The notes beneath the pieces were generated by a model. The model saw nothing but the letters and a program-made list of their open reading frames with translations. It ran no database searches and was not told the origin of the DNA. This document shows positions 12,554-24,194 of a stretch of 64,000 bases of DNA, piece by piece. A program made the position numbers and the translations under genes. The stretch is taken from assembly GCA_963758025.1 (NCBI GenBank), contig CAVWUA010000006.1:1302001-1366000 (forward strand), in the 5' to 3' direction. Source of the stretch: CAVWUA01 sp963758025. Its GTDB lineage: Bacteria; Planctomycetota; Planctomycetia; Isosphaerales; Isosphaeraceae. Position 1 is the first letter of the stretch; each line of letters begins with the position of its first letter.

Positions 12554-13193
12554 ATGCCGACCATCCGCCCGATCGTCCTTCTGTCGGCGGCCCTGGCCGT
12601 CGCGACCCCTGGTCCGGCCGCGCCCGAGGAGAAGGCGACCACCTGGAACTTCGACAAGAGCCCGACCGGCGCGATCGCCGAAGGGTTCACCGCCGAATCC
12701 GGCACGTGGGCGGTCGTCACCGAGCCGGGAGACGAAACCAACCACGTGCTCGCCCAGCAGGCCGAGAATCCCGACGATCTCTTCAACGTCACGCTGGCGC
12801 GGTCGCCGAGCCTGATGAACGTGGACCTCAGCGTGCGGCTGAAGGCCGTCTCCGGCGAGCTGGACCGCGGGGGCGGGCTCGTCTGGCGCGCGAAGGATGG
12901 GCAGAACTACTACATCGCCCGCTATAACCCGCTGGAGGAAAATTTCCGCGTGTACCGGGTTGCCGAGGGCCGTCGCACGCAGCTCCGCAGCGCCGACAAC
13001 GTGCGGCTGGACGAGGGATGGCACGCCTTGCGGGTGACGATGGTTGGACCGCAGATCCGCTGCATGCTCGACGGCCGCACGCTCCTGAACGTCGAGGATG
13101 AGACGTTCGCCGAAGCGGGCCGGATCGGCCTCTGGACGAAGGCCGATGCGCGGCACTCTGTTCGATGACCTCACCGTCCACGAAGCGGACTGA
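12554..13193 (+). CDS. exported beta-sandwich (DUF1080/LamG-like) protein, 3' frame break
   Basis: The signal peptide ends near AAPEEKATTW. The rest reads like a concanavalin/LamG-type jelly-roll used for carbohydrate binding: TWNFDKSPTGAIAEGF, SVRLKAVSGELDRGGGLVW, NYYIARYNPLEENFRVYRV, GWHALRVTMVGPQIRCMLDG and RIGLWTKADA. A missing base near 13150 cuts the frame; restoring it gives the family-like end TLFDDLTVHEAD and a stop at 13191-13193. An AGGAG site precedes the ATG. It probably acts outside the cytoplasm; the ligand is unknown. Confidence 0.65.
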
Positions 13194-13200
13194 TCGGCGC

Positions 13201-14730
13201 TCAGACCAGTTTGGAGAGTCCTTTACGCAGAGCCTCGGCCACCTGGGCGGCGCCGTAGCCGTGCTCGACCATCAAGCAGGGTATTCCTTGCTTCTCACAT
13301 TCGGGACGCAGGCTTTCCGAGACATGGTGGCCGACAAATTCCTTGAGTATCAGGACAAGGTCCACGCCTTTATTGCGGACGCGCTGCTCCAGGGATTTGA
13401 GCATAACGGGCCGGGCGCTTTCATACGGCTCCCATTCCAGTTCGTCGAAGTCGAAGACCTGTTCGAGCGACTTGCGGGCATCTTCCCGCACGGCGCCGCC
13501 GATCATCAGAACCCGCTTGTCGCGGGTGGCCTCGACGAGGTCCTGGAACTGCTCGTGCAGCCTCCCGATCTCCTCGCTCTTGGCCTGATCCTGATCGATC
13601 CGTTCCAGGTTGCGCCTCAAGGAACGGAAATCCTTGCCGCCGAGCAGGTCCTGATAAGGGCGAACCAGTTCGAGCAACTGGGGATCGGACGTGCCCATCC
13701 CCTTGACGACGCGGTCAAGGACATCGAGGAACTCATCGACCCCTTCGTCGGGCAGGTGATAGCGCGCGATGACGCCCCTGAGTTCTTCAAAGGATTCCTG
13801 GGCGGCCTCGCGCGCCTGCCGGCGGAGTTCCTGCTCGCGGCGCTCGACTTCCTGCCGGCGCTGAATGGCCTCCCGCTCGCGGCGGGTGGCCTCCATCGCC
13901 TGGCGGAGTTGTTCTTCGGCCTCAACAATATAGGTATCCCAATCGGTCTCAAACGAACGGCTAAACGCTTCGATATATCCAGGCCAGTATTGTTTCGAGA
14001 TACCAACCAATTTCGGAAAGATTTCCCGGAGCTGGGCCTGGTCGTCCTCGGTCAGGCCGGTGGCCATGCCCGACTCGACCCACGCCTGGAGCCGCCGATA
14101 GCGGCCGATCCAGATCCGGAGTTGCGCCAGTTGCTCCTTCTGGTCGAGCATGCCGAAGTGGATTTCCCCGTCGGTGACTTCGCGGGACAGGGTCTGGATC
14201 TGCCCGGCGGGGAAGTACGTCTCGGCCTCGCGGGCCAGGCGGTCCTCATCAGCGAACTGACCGGAGAGATGGGGCAGTAACTGGTCCAGTTCCTGACGGA
14301 GTTCCTCATATTGTTCGCGGGCCTGCCGCAGTTCCCGGCGCACGGCGTCGGCCTCCTTGAGTACCGCGTCCAGCTCCCCTTGCGCCTCGCGACGCCTGGT
14401 GGCGATCTCGTTCTGGGCCGTCACGATGTCCTGCTCGGCCTCGCGCTGGATCGCCGGGTCCAGGGTGGAGAGACTCTGCGCGAGTTTTTTCATCAATTCC
14501 TTGAGACGTAGTTCATCAACATCCGTCTGCTCTAGCTCTCGTAACCGAACAGGCCGGACTTCCTGGACCCGGTGCTCTGCCTTCCGGGTGCGTTCCTCGG
14601 CGGCCCGAAGCCGCTCGGCCGCCTGACGCGTCTCCACATCGAGTTTTTGCGCCGAGATTTGGATTCGGCCTGACGTACTAATTCCGCAAGACGGTCCAAT
14701 GCGTTCGACATCGGAATTTTCTCTTTTCAT
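13201..14730 (-). CDS. coiled-coil protein with C-terminal DUF2325 domain
   Basis: An intact protein of about 509 residues. Residues about 25-400 are long charged helices with heptad character, for instance ETRQAAERLRAAEERTRKAEHR and REREAIQRRQEVERREQELR. The C-terminal 100 residues form a DUF2325-like Rossmannoid domain: KRVLMIGGAVREDARKSLEQ, VDLVLILKEFVGHHVSESL and GIPCLMVEHGYGAAQVAEAL. DUF2325 is found in several bacterial proteins of unknown role. No membrane segment is present. The gene converges on the secreted protein gene to its left, with 7 bp between stops. The start at 14730 was preferred over 14769. Confidence 0.65.
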   Translation of the reverse strand: MKRENSDVERIGPSCGISTSGRIQISAQKLDVETRQAAERLRAAEERTRKAEHRVQEVRPVRLRELEQTDVDELRLKELMKKLAQSLSTLDPAIQREAEQDIVTAQNEIATRRREAQGELDAVLKEADAVRRELRQAREQYEELRQELDQLLPHLSGQFADEDRLAREAETYFPAGQIQTLSREVTDGEIHFGMLDQKEQLAQLRIWIGRYRRLQAWVESGMATGLTEDDQAQLREIFPKLVGISKQYWPGYIEAFSRSFETDWDTYIVEAEEQLRQAMEATRREREAIQRRQEVERREQELRRQAREAAQESFEELRGVIARYHLPDEGVDEFLDVLDRVVKGMGTSDPQLLELVRPYQDLLGGKDFRSLRRNLERIDQDQAKSEEIGRLHEQFQDLVEATRDKRVLMIGGAVREDARKSLEQVFDFDELEWEPYESARPVMLKSLEQRVRNKGVDLVLILKEFVGHHVSESLRPECEKQGIPCLMVEHGYGAAQVAEALRKGLSKLV

Positions 14731-15777
14731 GATAAGGGAACTGAGGCCACGCCAAGGTCGAGGCGGCATCTCGCGATGATCCGCGAGATCGGAGAGGGGG
14801 GAGCCTTGAGAAGTGGATACTTCCGGACCGGACCAGGCCGGATGAGACCGGCAGAATCCTATTCGAGGCGGAGGGCCTGGGGGAATCCTTCCTTCTTCGG
14901 GTTCTATCTCGCTCCCATCGTGGAGGTACGATACCTACGAGAATACACGACTCAACGTGACGACTGTTGGAAAGACTTCAGAGCCATTCGTCGCCATCAA
15001 AAAAAATCGAAACGATCGAGGCTGGAGGTCCTTTGCCGGGATCATGCGCAAACGGAAGAAAAACCATATAGAACATTGTCACGACCCGGATGGCCCCGGA
15101 CCAGGACCTTTTTACGAATTTTCCGCGCTTTGGAATCGTAAACCCGAGTGCCGGGCATGTCCAGAGCACAATGAAGCAGTATTCCCAAGATGAGGAAATC
15201 TGTAGCCCGCGACCAGGATACAATCGAACAGAACTGATAAGTCCGTTGATTCGTGGGGACATGCATCATGTGGTGACGCGGAAAAAACCGGCGTTCCATG
15301 ATTTCGGAACCCAGAATTCCAGATATGCGGAAGTCCTTGTGCCCATGTCCCGCGCGAGACGGAGAGGCTCATCCCGTGGGAAAAGAAACCTGGACACACC
15401 CGCAAATAGGAATTCGGATTCCCAGGACCCGTCACCAGGTCCCTCGGACTCCACCCGCCCGCCCTCCCGGCAAGACAGCCCATCTGTCCGCTCCGCGCAG
15501 GCCCCCCCTGGGTGGTCGGTCGGACGTTCCTATACGGCCGTCAGTAAAAGAAACGACCGCGGGCGATGGTCCATGAGTTGCACGCCAACTTCCGGTCGCG
15601 TACGGTGTCGGTGCGCGCCTCGTCAGCCAGAACCTGCCCAGAGGACGCTTCCATGCCTGTTACCCAATGAATGGTGGCGGGATGGCTTTTTGAGTCGTAG
15701 GGCCTTCAGATTCCGGGAAAACGTGCTCCCGGATCGCACCTGGAGCCCTTCTTGAAGACCCCAGGGAGATTGACGTA
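14731..15777. other. about 1 kb without a convincing gene
   Basis: Several reading frames stay open for 60-140 codons, but none has a plausible start with a ribosome binding site or recognisable domain. Codon-position GC bias is absent, and base composition is more AT-rich and irregular than in neighbours. It separates the leftward DUF2325 gene from sodC and must contain their promoters. It could be degraded coding DNA; I recognise no family in it. Confidence 0.4.
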
Positions 15778-16332
15778 ATGACAAAGACGCGCTTCATTCC
15801 CATCGTGACCGCTGGCGTGCTGGTTGCCCTGACGGTGGCGGCCGCGCCCCAGGCCGAGAAGAAGAAGAACGCCCCGCGCGTGAACAAGGCGATCGCGGTC
15901 TTGCACCCCCTCGGTGACAACAAGGTTTCCGGTCAGGTGACCTTCACCCGAGTCGAGCAGGGCATCCGCATCCAGGCAACGATCAACGGCCTGACGCCCG
16001 GCAAGCACGGCTTCCACATCCATGAATACGGCGATTGCAGCTCCCCCGACGGCAAGTCGGCCGGCGGCCACTTCAACCCGCTGAACAACCCCCACGCCGG
16101 CCCGATGGACAAGATGCGGCACGTCGGCGACATGGGCAACATCGAGGCCGACGCCAGCGGCAAGGCCACCTATGACATGGTCGATCCGGCGCTGTCCTTC
16201 CAGGGACCCCGTTCGATCCTCGGGCGTGGTCTGATCGTCCACGCCGGCGCGGACGACCTCAAGAGCCAGCCCTCCGGCGATGCCGGCGGACGCGTCGCCT
16301 GCGGCGTCATCGGCGTGGCTCAGGGCGAATAA
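15778..16332 (+). CDS. sodC: exported Cu/Zn superoxide dismutase
   Basis: SodC converts superoxide to hydrogen peroxide and oxygen outside the cytoplasm. A signal peptide covers about residues 1-23. The copper and zinc ligands are visible: GFHIHEYGDC, GGHFNP, the MRHVGDMGN region, and the late ILGRGLIVHAGADDL. The two cysteines of the structural disulfide are in GDCSS and RVACGVIGVAQ. The length of 184 residues is normal. GGGAG lies upstream of the ATG. The gene is intact and appears monocistronic. Confidence 0.95.
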   Translation: MTKTRFIPIVTAGVLVALTVAAAPQAEKKKNAPRVNKAIAVLHPLGDNKVSGQVTFTRVEQGIRIQATINGLTPGKHGFHIHEYGDCSSPDGKSAGGHFNPLNNPHAGPMDKMRHVGDMGNIEADASGKATYDMVDPALSFQGPRSILGRGLIVHAGADDLKSQPSGDAGGRVACGVIGVAQGE

Positions 16333-16391
16333 CGCGGAATCCCCAACGCGCCACGCCGGGTGCCGGGACGATCCCCGGCGCCCGGCCGGCG

Positions 16392-16679
16392 TCACTCCGG
16401 GTCGCCCCGGAACCGGAACCAGGCGACGAGGCGGTCCCAGGCGGCGAACAGGCCAAAACCCACCAGCGACAGGGCCATCGCCACCAGGCCCACACCCAGG
16501 CCAAGCCCGAGCAACAGGAAGAACCCCAGGACCAGTTCGCGGACCCCCGGAGTCCGGAACGCCAGCAGCCAGACGGCGACCACGGCGACCAGGAGCATCA
16601 GCGAACGGATGCGGAATTGCCGCCGACGACGCTGCTCCTGCTCCTGCTCCTGCGGGGAAATGTCGATGTGCGGTCGCAT
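16392..16679 (-). CDS. small two-helix membrane protein
   Basis: A 95-residue protein. A charged N-terminus with QEQEQEQRRRRQFR is followed by two hydrophobic helices, roughly residues 27-45 and 50-78. The C-terminus is RLVAWFRFRGDPE. No family is recognised. It follows the cupin gene on the same strand after 40 bp and may be co-transcribed with it. Confidence 0.5.
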   Translation of the reverse strand: MRPHIDISPQEQEQEQRRRRQFRIRSLMLLVAVVAVWLLAFRTPGVRELVLGFFLLLGLGLGVGLVAMALSLVGFGLFAAWDRLVAWFRFRGDPE

Positions 16680-16719
16680 CGGGGTCCTTCGGATCAGGAA
16701 TCCCCACGGACGCGGGCGA

Positions 16720-17217
16720 TCAATCCATGGGGAAGCGGTCGGGGTCAGCCTCCTCGTGACGGATCTCATCGACCGGCTCGGCCTTGCCCCAGCCGGCATA
16801 GAGGCGGTTCGGAGCATTGACGACCAGGCCGGGGACATCACCGACATTGCGGTACGCGTGGACGACCCCCGGCGGAATCCAGAGGGCCGCGGGGTTCGAG
16901 GCGCCGACAACCCAGGACATCCGGTGGCCGAAGGTCGGGCTCTCGCCGCGCGTGTCCCAGACCCAGAGCCGGAAGTCCGACGGACCAAAGAAGGCGAAGC
17001 CGTCGGTCTGATCGACGTGCTCGTGCGGCCCCCGGGTCACGCCCGGCAGGGTGATCGAGGCATACGCCATCCTCGGCCAGCACTCCGATTCCAGCTCGTC
17101 ATGCCGGAACAGCTCCACGAGCGAGCCGCGCGCGTCGTGGTAGATCGTGAGCGGGCGAAGGATCACCCCAGCGACCTCGCCGTCCGCGAAAACCGGCGTG
17201 CTCTGGTTCGACGGCAT
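16720..17217 (-). CDS. RmlC-like cupin, dTDP-sugar 3,5-epimerase family
   Basis: A 165-residue protein with the fold and motifs of dTDP-4-dehydrorhamnose 3,5-epimerases: TIYHDARGSLVELFRHDEL near the start, SITLPGVTRGPHEHVDQTD with the active-site-type histidine, and a second part with LWIPPGVVHAYRNVGD. It is a little shorter than RmlC (about 180 residues) and could be a related sugar-nucleotide epimerase or non-catalytic cupin. The start was chosen at MPSNQST. No other rhamnose-pathway gene is adjacent. Confidence 0.65.
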   Translation of the reverse strand: MPSNQSTPVFADGEVAGVILRPLTIYHDARGSLVELFRHDELESECWPRMAYASITLPGVTRGPHEHVDQTDGFAFFGPSDFRLWVWDTRGESPTFGHRMSWVVGASNPAALWIPPGVVHAYRNVGDVPGLVVNAPNRLYAGWGKAEPVDEIRHEEADPDRFPMD

Positions 17218-17536
17218 GATCGGCCCCCGACCGATTTTTCCCCCGCTCCTGAGTCGGCCCCGGCCGACCTCCGTCTCTCCTGTCGCCATCGTTGACACGG
17301 GCTCCTTCCCGTTGAGTCCTGGCCCGGCCGTCCGCGCCCGCCGCGTGTTTTGCGCGGTCCCTCCGAGCCGCTGTCGTCGCCCCCTATTGTTACGACAATC
17401 CGTCCGATCGGCCAAGCCGAAGCCGAACCCTCCAGGAACCGGCCCGGCTGATTGACAGCCGGCCTCGACGTGCCTAAACTTGTATCGTCATGCTGCAACC
17501 TTGCGCACCTTCTGAGGTCTCTGAGGAGCATCTCGC

Positions 17537-18922
17537 GTGGCGAAGAAGCCCTGGGGCGGCCGGTTTTCCGCCGGAACAGACCGTCGCGTTGAAGAGTTCA
17601 CCGAATCTATCTCCTTGGACAGTCGGCTTTTCGAGCACGACATCCAGGGGTCGATCGCCCACGCGCGCATGCTCTCGCGCGTCGGATTGTTGACTGACGC
17701 GGAATGCGAACAGATTGTGCAAGGATTGTCGGAAATTCGCGCCCAGATCGATGCGGGGGACTTCCCGTTCGTGCTGGAGCGCGAGGACATCCACATGCAC
17801 ATCGAGGCCGCGCTGATCGAGAAGCTGGGGGACGTCGGGCGAAAGCTGCACACGGCCCGCAGTCGGAACGATCAGGTGGCGACCGACGCGAAGCTCTGGA
17901 CCCGCGACGCCCTGGACGGCATCGACGCCGCCTTGGAGGCGCTCCAGCGGGCCTTCGTCGGGTTTGCCGAGCGGCACAGCGGGGTGATCCTGCCCGGTTA
18001 CACCCACCTTCAGCGTGCCCAGCCGGTGCTGGCCCCCCATTATGCGCTGGCGTACGTCGAAAAGCTCGCCCGCGACCGTGGCCGCCTGGCCGATTGCCGC
18101 AAGCGGTTGAATGTCTTGCCGTTAGGCGCCGCCGCCCTGGCCGGGACGACCTTGCCGATCGACCGCTCGTTCGTCGCCGAGGAACTGGGCTTCGACAGCG
18201 TGGCGGCCAACAGCCTGGACGTCTCCAGCGACCGCGACTTCGTTCTGGAGTCGGTCTTCGTGCTGACGATGATCGCCGAGCACCTCTCCGGCTGGGCCGA
18301 GGAGTGGGTCCTCTGGAGCACGCAGGAGTTCTCGTTCCTGGCCCTGCCCGACACGGTCTGCACCGGCAGCAGCATCATGCCGCAGAAGAAGAACCCGGAC
18401 GTCTGCGAGCTGATCCGGGGCCGTCTGCGCGGGTCGTCGGCGCCCTGACGACCCTGCTGGTGCTGGTCAAGGGGCTCCCTCTGGCCTACAACCGCGACCT
18501 CCAGGAAGACAAGGAACCGCTGTTCGACGCCTTCGACACCGTCGGCGGCGTGCCTGGAGCTGGCCGCCGTCGTCGTCGAGGGGGCGAGCCTGCGGGCCGA
18601 GCGGATCGCTGAGCGGCTGGATGAGGGGTTCCTCGACGCGACCACCTTGATGGAATACCTGATCGGCCGGGGCATCCCTCAGCGCACGGCGCACCATCTG
18701 GTCGGCTCGCTGGTGGGCCTCTGCGAGCAGCGTGGCGGCCGCCTGGCCGACCTCTCCCTCGACGACTTCACCGCCGCCAACCCCTCGATCGGCCCGGATG
18801 TCTTCGGCGCCCTCGGCGTCGAACGCGCGGTGCGGGCGTTCCGTTCGTACGGCTCAACCGCCCCGGCGGAGGTTCAGGCGCAGTTGGAGCGCTGGAAGGA
18901 ACAACTGGGCTCAGACGCATGA
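17537..18922 (+). CDS. argH: argininosuccinate lyase, two frame breaks
   Basis: ArgH splits argininosuccinate into arginine and fumarate, the last step of arginine synthesis. It starts at GTG (AKKPWGGRFSAGTDRRVEEF) behind GAGGAG. The substrate loop TARSRNDQVATD and the family signature GSSIMPQKKNPDV are present. The full span of 461 codons is normal. Frame changes occur near 18432 and 18550; between them another frame supplies VVGALTTLLVLVKGLPLAYN, and afterwards the first frame resumes at CLELAAVVVEGASL. At 18550 one extra G in GGCGGCGTGCCTG explains the shift. Sequence error is the likelier cause, as in carB. Confidence 0.93.
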
Positions 18923-19035
18923 GCAAACCCGAACTTCGGAGCGTGCGATGACGTTCCACGTCACACTCGACCGCGATGTGGCACACAAACACAGGAATCA
19001 ATCCTAGGGTGCCAATACCTCTCAGGACATAGAGT

Positions 19036-19056
19036 GCCACTGGTTTTGCCAGTGCC
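19036..19056. repeat. CACTGG/CCAGTG hairpin, probable dispersed repeat
   Basis: GTGCCACTGG and GCCAGTGCC flank a TTTT loop in the 212-bp gap between argH and lysA. A similar start, GGTGCCAATACCTCT, lies just upstream at about 19010. Short inverted repeats built on CACTGG..CCAGTG are frequent between planctomycete genes. Terminator function is possible but there is no T-tract after it. Confidence 0.45.
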
Positions 19057-19134
19057 TTCCAATAGAAGGTCGCACAATCACTCCGTTTGCTCCGCACGAA
19101 TCACACGCCCTTTTCCCTTGAGTCAACGATTCCC

Positions 19135-20436
19135 ATGGACCACTTCCAGTACCGCAACGGCCAACTGTTTTGCGAGGACACCCCGGTTGCCGACCTGGCG
19201 GACCGGTACGGGACGCCGCTGTATGTGTACAGCGCGGCGGCGTTCGTCGGCCGGCTGAAAGAGCTTCAAGAGGCCTTCGCCGAGGTCAACCCCTTGATCT
19301 GCTACTCGGTCAAGGCGTGCTCGAACCTGGGCATCCTCAAACTGATGGCCGAGCACGGCAGCGGGTTCGACGTGGTCTCCGGCGGCGAGCTGTTCCGCGT
19401 GCGCACGGCGGGGGGCGACCCCGGCAAGACGGTCTTCGCCGGGGTGGGCAAGACCGACGACGAGATCCGCGACGCCCTGCATGCCGGCGTCCTGATGTTC
19501 AACGTCGAGAGCGAGGCCGAGCTGGCGGCGATCGACCGCGTGGCGAAGGCCGAGGGGAAGGTCGCGCCGGTGGCCCCGCGGGTCAACCCGGATGTGGACC
19601 CGAAGACGCACCGCTACATCTCGACCGGCAAGAAGGAATCGAAGTTCGGCATGGACATCGACCGCGCCCTGGCCCTGGCCGAGCAGGCAAGGGGGATGTC
19701 GGGGATCTCGATGATCGGCATGCACATGCACATCGGGTCGCAAATCACCTCGGTCGAGCCCCACGCCAGCGCGGTCGAGAAAGGGGTCCAGATCATTGCG
19801 CAACTGCGCAAGATGGGTCATCCGATTGCGTGGTACAATATGGGTGGCGGATTCGGAATCAACTACCGGGGCCACGAGGCGCGGGAGATTGCCGAGTTCG
19901 CTCGGGTGATGCTGCCGGGCTTGAAGGAGACGGGATGCCGCCTGGCCCTGGAGCCGGGGCGGTCGATCGCGGGGAATGCCGGCATCCTCGTGAGCCGTGT
20001 GTTATATACCAAGCAGTCGGGTGAGAAGCGGTTCCTGATTCAGGACGCCGCGATGAACGACCTGATCCGACCGGCTCTGTACGAGGGCTTCCACCGGATC
20101 TGGCCGGTTCAGGTGCCCGAGGGCTTGCCCGCCCCTCCCGAGGACTGCGAGGCCGCGATTCCGGGGACTGAACCCTGGGACGTGGTCGGCCCGGTCTGCG
20201 AGAGTGGCGACTTCCTGGCCAAGGACCGCCCGCTGCCCCGCCTGGAGCGCGGCGCCCTGATCGCCACGTTCTCGGCCGGAGCCTACGGCATGGTCATGGC
20301 CTCCAACTACAACACCCGTCCCCGCGCCCCCGAGGTCCTGGTCGAAGGGTCCCACGCCCGGTTGGTTCGCCGTCGTGAGACGCTCGACGACCTGGTCCAG
20401 CAGGAGCGGGTCGGCCTGGAGCCGGCGGCGGGGTGA
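19135..20436 (+). CDS. lysA: diaminopimelate decarboxylase
   Basis: LysA decarboxylates meso-diaminopimelate to lysine. It is a PLP fold-type III enzyme. The PLP lysine is in LICYSVKACSN; GSGFDVVSGGEL, GMHMHIGSQI, the phosphate-binding GGGFGINY and LALEPGRSIAGN follow; the active-site cysteine is in PVCESGDFLAKDR. The 433-residue length is standard and the reading frame is intact. It starts at MDHFQYRNGQLFCEDTPV. It lies 212 bp after argH on the same strand, separated by a hairpin. Confidence 0.95.
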   Translation: MDHFQYRNGQLFCEDTPVADLADRYGTPLYVYSAAAFVGRLKELQEAFAEVNPLICYSVKACSNLGILKLMAEHGSGFDVVSGGELFRVRTAGGDPGKTVFAGVGKTDDEIRDALHAGVLMFNVESEAELAAIDRVAKAEGKVAPVAPRVNPDVDPKTHRYISTGKKESKFGMDIDRALALAEQARGMSGISMIGMHMHIGSQITSVEPHASAVEKGVQIIAQLRKMGHPIAWYNMGGGFGINYRGHEAREIAEFARVMLPGLKETGCRLALEPGRSIAGNAGILVSRVLYTKQSGEKRFLIQDAAMNDLIRPALYEGFHRIWPVQVPEGLPAPPEDCEAAIPGTEPWDVVGPVCESGDFLAKDRPLPRLERGALIATFSAGAYGMVMASNYNTRPRAPEVLVEGSHARLVRRRETLDDLVQQERVGLEPAAG

Positions 20437-20522
20437 GCCAGTCGCCTTTTTCTGATCGAGAGACCGATCCCGCGCCCCACAATCCCGCGTCGTTCCTCCT
20501 TTTGCGGGAGAGAGTTGAGCCC

Positions 20523-22834
20523 ATGCGTCGTACCGCGACCCCTCCTGAACGTGGCAAACGGATCATCGGGACCATCGTCCCGGCGACGTTGCTGGCCCTG
20601 TCGGCGCTCGCCGGAGCGGTTCCCCGCGCGACGCGCAGTTCAACGCTCGCGAGCAGTTCGAGGCCCCCGGGCCGGAAAGTTTCGCCAAGCAGCCCGAGAC
20701 GCCGCTGGAACTGTGGGACGCGGTCGATTACCTCGTTCGCGTGGGTCTGGCCGACCAGGCGGTGCCGTACCTGAACGCCTTCCTCAAGAGCAACCCGCCG
20801 GACGACGTCCTCTTGCAGATCCGCGACCGCTACGGCGCCGGTTCCATGCTGCGGCTCCAGGATAACCCGGCGACGCGCGAGGCCGCCGCGCCCTTGCTGC
20901 GACTCATGGCCGACGCCGCCTTGCGCCAGGCACGCAACCCCGAGCGCATCCGCCGGTTCGTCGATGCGCTGACCCGGAGCCGCGAGGAGCAGGACTACGC
21001 GCTGGAGCAGCTCCGCATGGCCGGCTCGTACGCCGTGCCGTACCTGGTCGAAAAGCTCAGCCAGCAGGCACTCTCAGCCGAGGACCAGGCCCTGATCGCG
21101 CAGAACATGGGCCGGTTGAACCGCTCGGCGGTCCCGGCCCTGATCGCCGTGCTCGACGCGCCGGATGTGATCCTCGCGGCCGACGCGGCCGACGCGCTGG
21201 GGCGGATCGGTGATCCCCGGGCGATCGCGCCGTTGACCTACCCGGCGGCCCGTTCCGAGGAATCCGTGCTGACCGAGCCCGCACGCCGGGCGATTGCTCG
21301 CCTGACCGGGCGGTCGTACACGTCGCAAGCGTGGAGCCCGGTCCGCTTGCTGACGTTCGAGGCCCGCAAGTACCTGACGCATGCCGTAGAGTTCCCGACC
21401 GACACCGTCGAGATCTGGACGTGGGAGGGGACCGCCCCGGCCCCTCGGACCGTCTCGCGGGGGGAGGCGGAAGGCATCCTCGGCCTGCGGTTCGCCCGCG
21501 AGGCCCTCACGCTCGACCCGACCTCCCACCCCGCGCAGGTCGCCCTGGTCAGTCTCGCCTTGCAGAAAGCCGCCGAGCGGACCGGGCTGGGCGGCTTCCC
21601 GGCACAGGACACGACTGGTGCCTATCCGGCCGCGCTGGCCGCCGGTCCGGCCGTGCTCGGCGACGTGCTTCGAGGGGCCCTGGCCGACGGTTTGTACGAC
21701 CTGGCGGCCGTCGCCGCGTTCGTGCTCGGCCAGGTGGCCGACCGGGACGCCCTGACGGTCGATGGACCGTCGCACCCCTTGGTCGAGGCCCTGGCCGCTC
21801 CCGACCGCCGCGTGCGGTTCGCCGCCGCGCGGTCCCTGGTCGTGATGGCCCCCGGCGCGCCGTTCCCCGGTTCCAGCCGGGTCGTCCCCGTGCTGGCCCA
21901 GTTCGCCGCGAACCGGTCGATGCCCCGCGCCGTGGTGATTGACGGCGACGAGAACCGGGCCAACGAGGTCGCCTCGGCGGTTCGTTCCCTCGGCTACGAG
22001 ACGCAGACGGCCCCCTCCGGCCGCGAGGGGTTCCAGCTTGCCGTGGACGCGGCCGACCTGGAAGTGATCTTCCTCAGCCCCGCCGTGCTTCAAGGCCCCT
22101 GGCGGACCTCGGACACGCTCCGGAACCTCCGCGCCGATGCCCGGACCGCCGGCGTGCCGATCATCTTCTACGGGGGCCTGAACGAGCGCGAGCGGCTCAC
22201 GACGCCGCTCGGGGCCTACTCGCGGGTCGCCTTCCTCGTCCTGCCGACCGCCCCGCAGATCCTCGGCAACCAGCTTCCCCGGGAGCTGGAGCGCATGGGC
22301 GTGCGGCCCTTGTCGGACGAGGAGCGGCAGAGCCTCGCGCTGTACGCCACCGGCTTGCTCGCCACGATCGCCGAGCGGCCGGGCAGCCCGTTCAACCCCG
22401 ACCTGGCGCACGTCGAGCCAACCCTGGCGTCGGCCCTGCTGCAACCCCAGACCGCCCCCGCCGCCGCGCTGGCCCTGGCGGACGTTCCCAACGTGGACGC
22501 CCAGCGCAGCCTGGCCGACACGGTGCTCGACCCGGGCAAGCCCGCCGGGCTGCGCGTGGCTGTCGCCGGATCGCTGGCGCGGAGCATCCAGCGGTTCGGG
22601 CCGCTGGTCAGCGCCTCGCAGGAGCGCAACCTGGCCCAGGCCCTGGCCGACGAACAGGAGCCCCAGTTGCGGACCGCCCTCTCGACGATCGTCGGCGCCC
22701 TGCGTCCCACTCCGCCCGCGATCGGCCGACGGCTCCAGAGTTACCAGATGCCCCTGCCTCCCGTGATGCCCACTCCCAACGTCCCCGCCGCGCCCGACGC
22801 TGGCCTTCCCCAACCCCCCGAAAGCAACCCCTGA
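20523..22834 (+). CDS. exported HEAT-repeat protein with degenerate receiver domain, one frame break
   Basis: A signal-type N-terminus (IVPATLLALSALAGAVPRA) is followed, after a frame break near 20630, by AQFNAREQFEAPGPESFAKQ. HEAT-like helical repeats fill residues about 110-260 (PALIAVLDAPDVILAADAAD, ALGRIGDPRAIAPL). Near residues 460-580 is a CheY-like fold: RAVVIDGDENRANEVASAVR, LGYETQTAPSGREGFQLAV, LEVIFLSPAV, GVPIIFYGG. The usual phosphoacceptor Asp is replaced in VIFLSPAV, so it should not be phosphorylated. The tail is Pro-rich. Related HEAT/pseudoreceiver proteins occur in planctomycetes; the role is unknown. Confidence 0.7.
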
Positions 22835-23073
22835 GAGACAATGCTTGCAATCATTTAGCCTTCGACCGGCGACGAGATCAGCGACAGTTTTCGCGAGTTA
22901 TTTGTCCTTGTAGATATTACTTCATATTATTCACATTAGTCCTTCGGGATTCGCGAGACCCTCTCCCCCTCGCGCCCAACAGCCAGATCTGGCTGTGATC
23001 CGGCGTATGACGGGCTTGCTCTCGTCTGTCTGCTCAGACTCAGGATCGGAAGACTGGACCGAGGAGGGTCCAC

Positions 23074-24166
<1,093 letters not shown>

Positions 24167-24194
24167 GATCGGGAGAAGAGCGCACGTCAGCTTA

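Noticed and set aside
15112..15483. 123-codon minus-strand frame in the gap before sodC
   Set aside because: No ribosome site, no codon bias and no recognisable domain.
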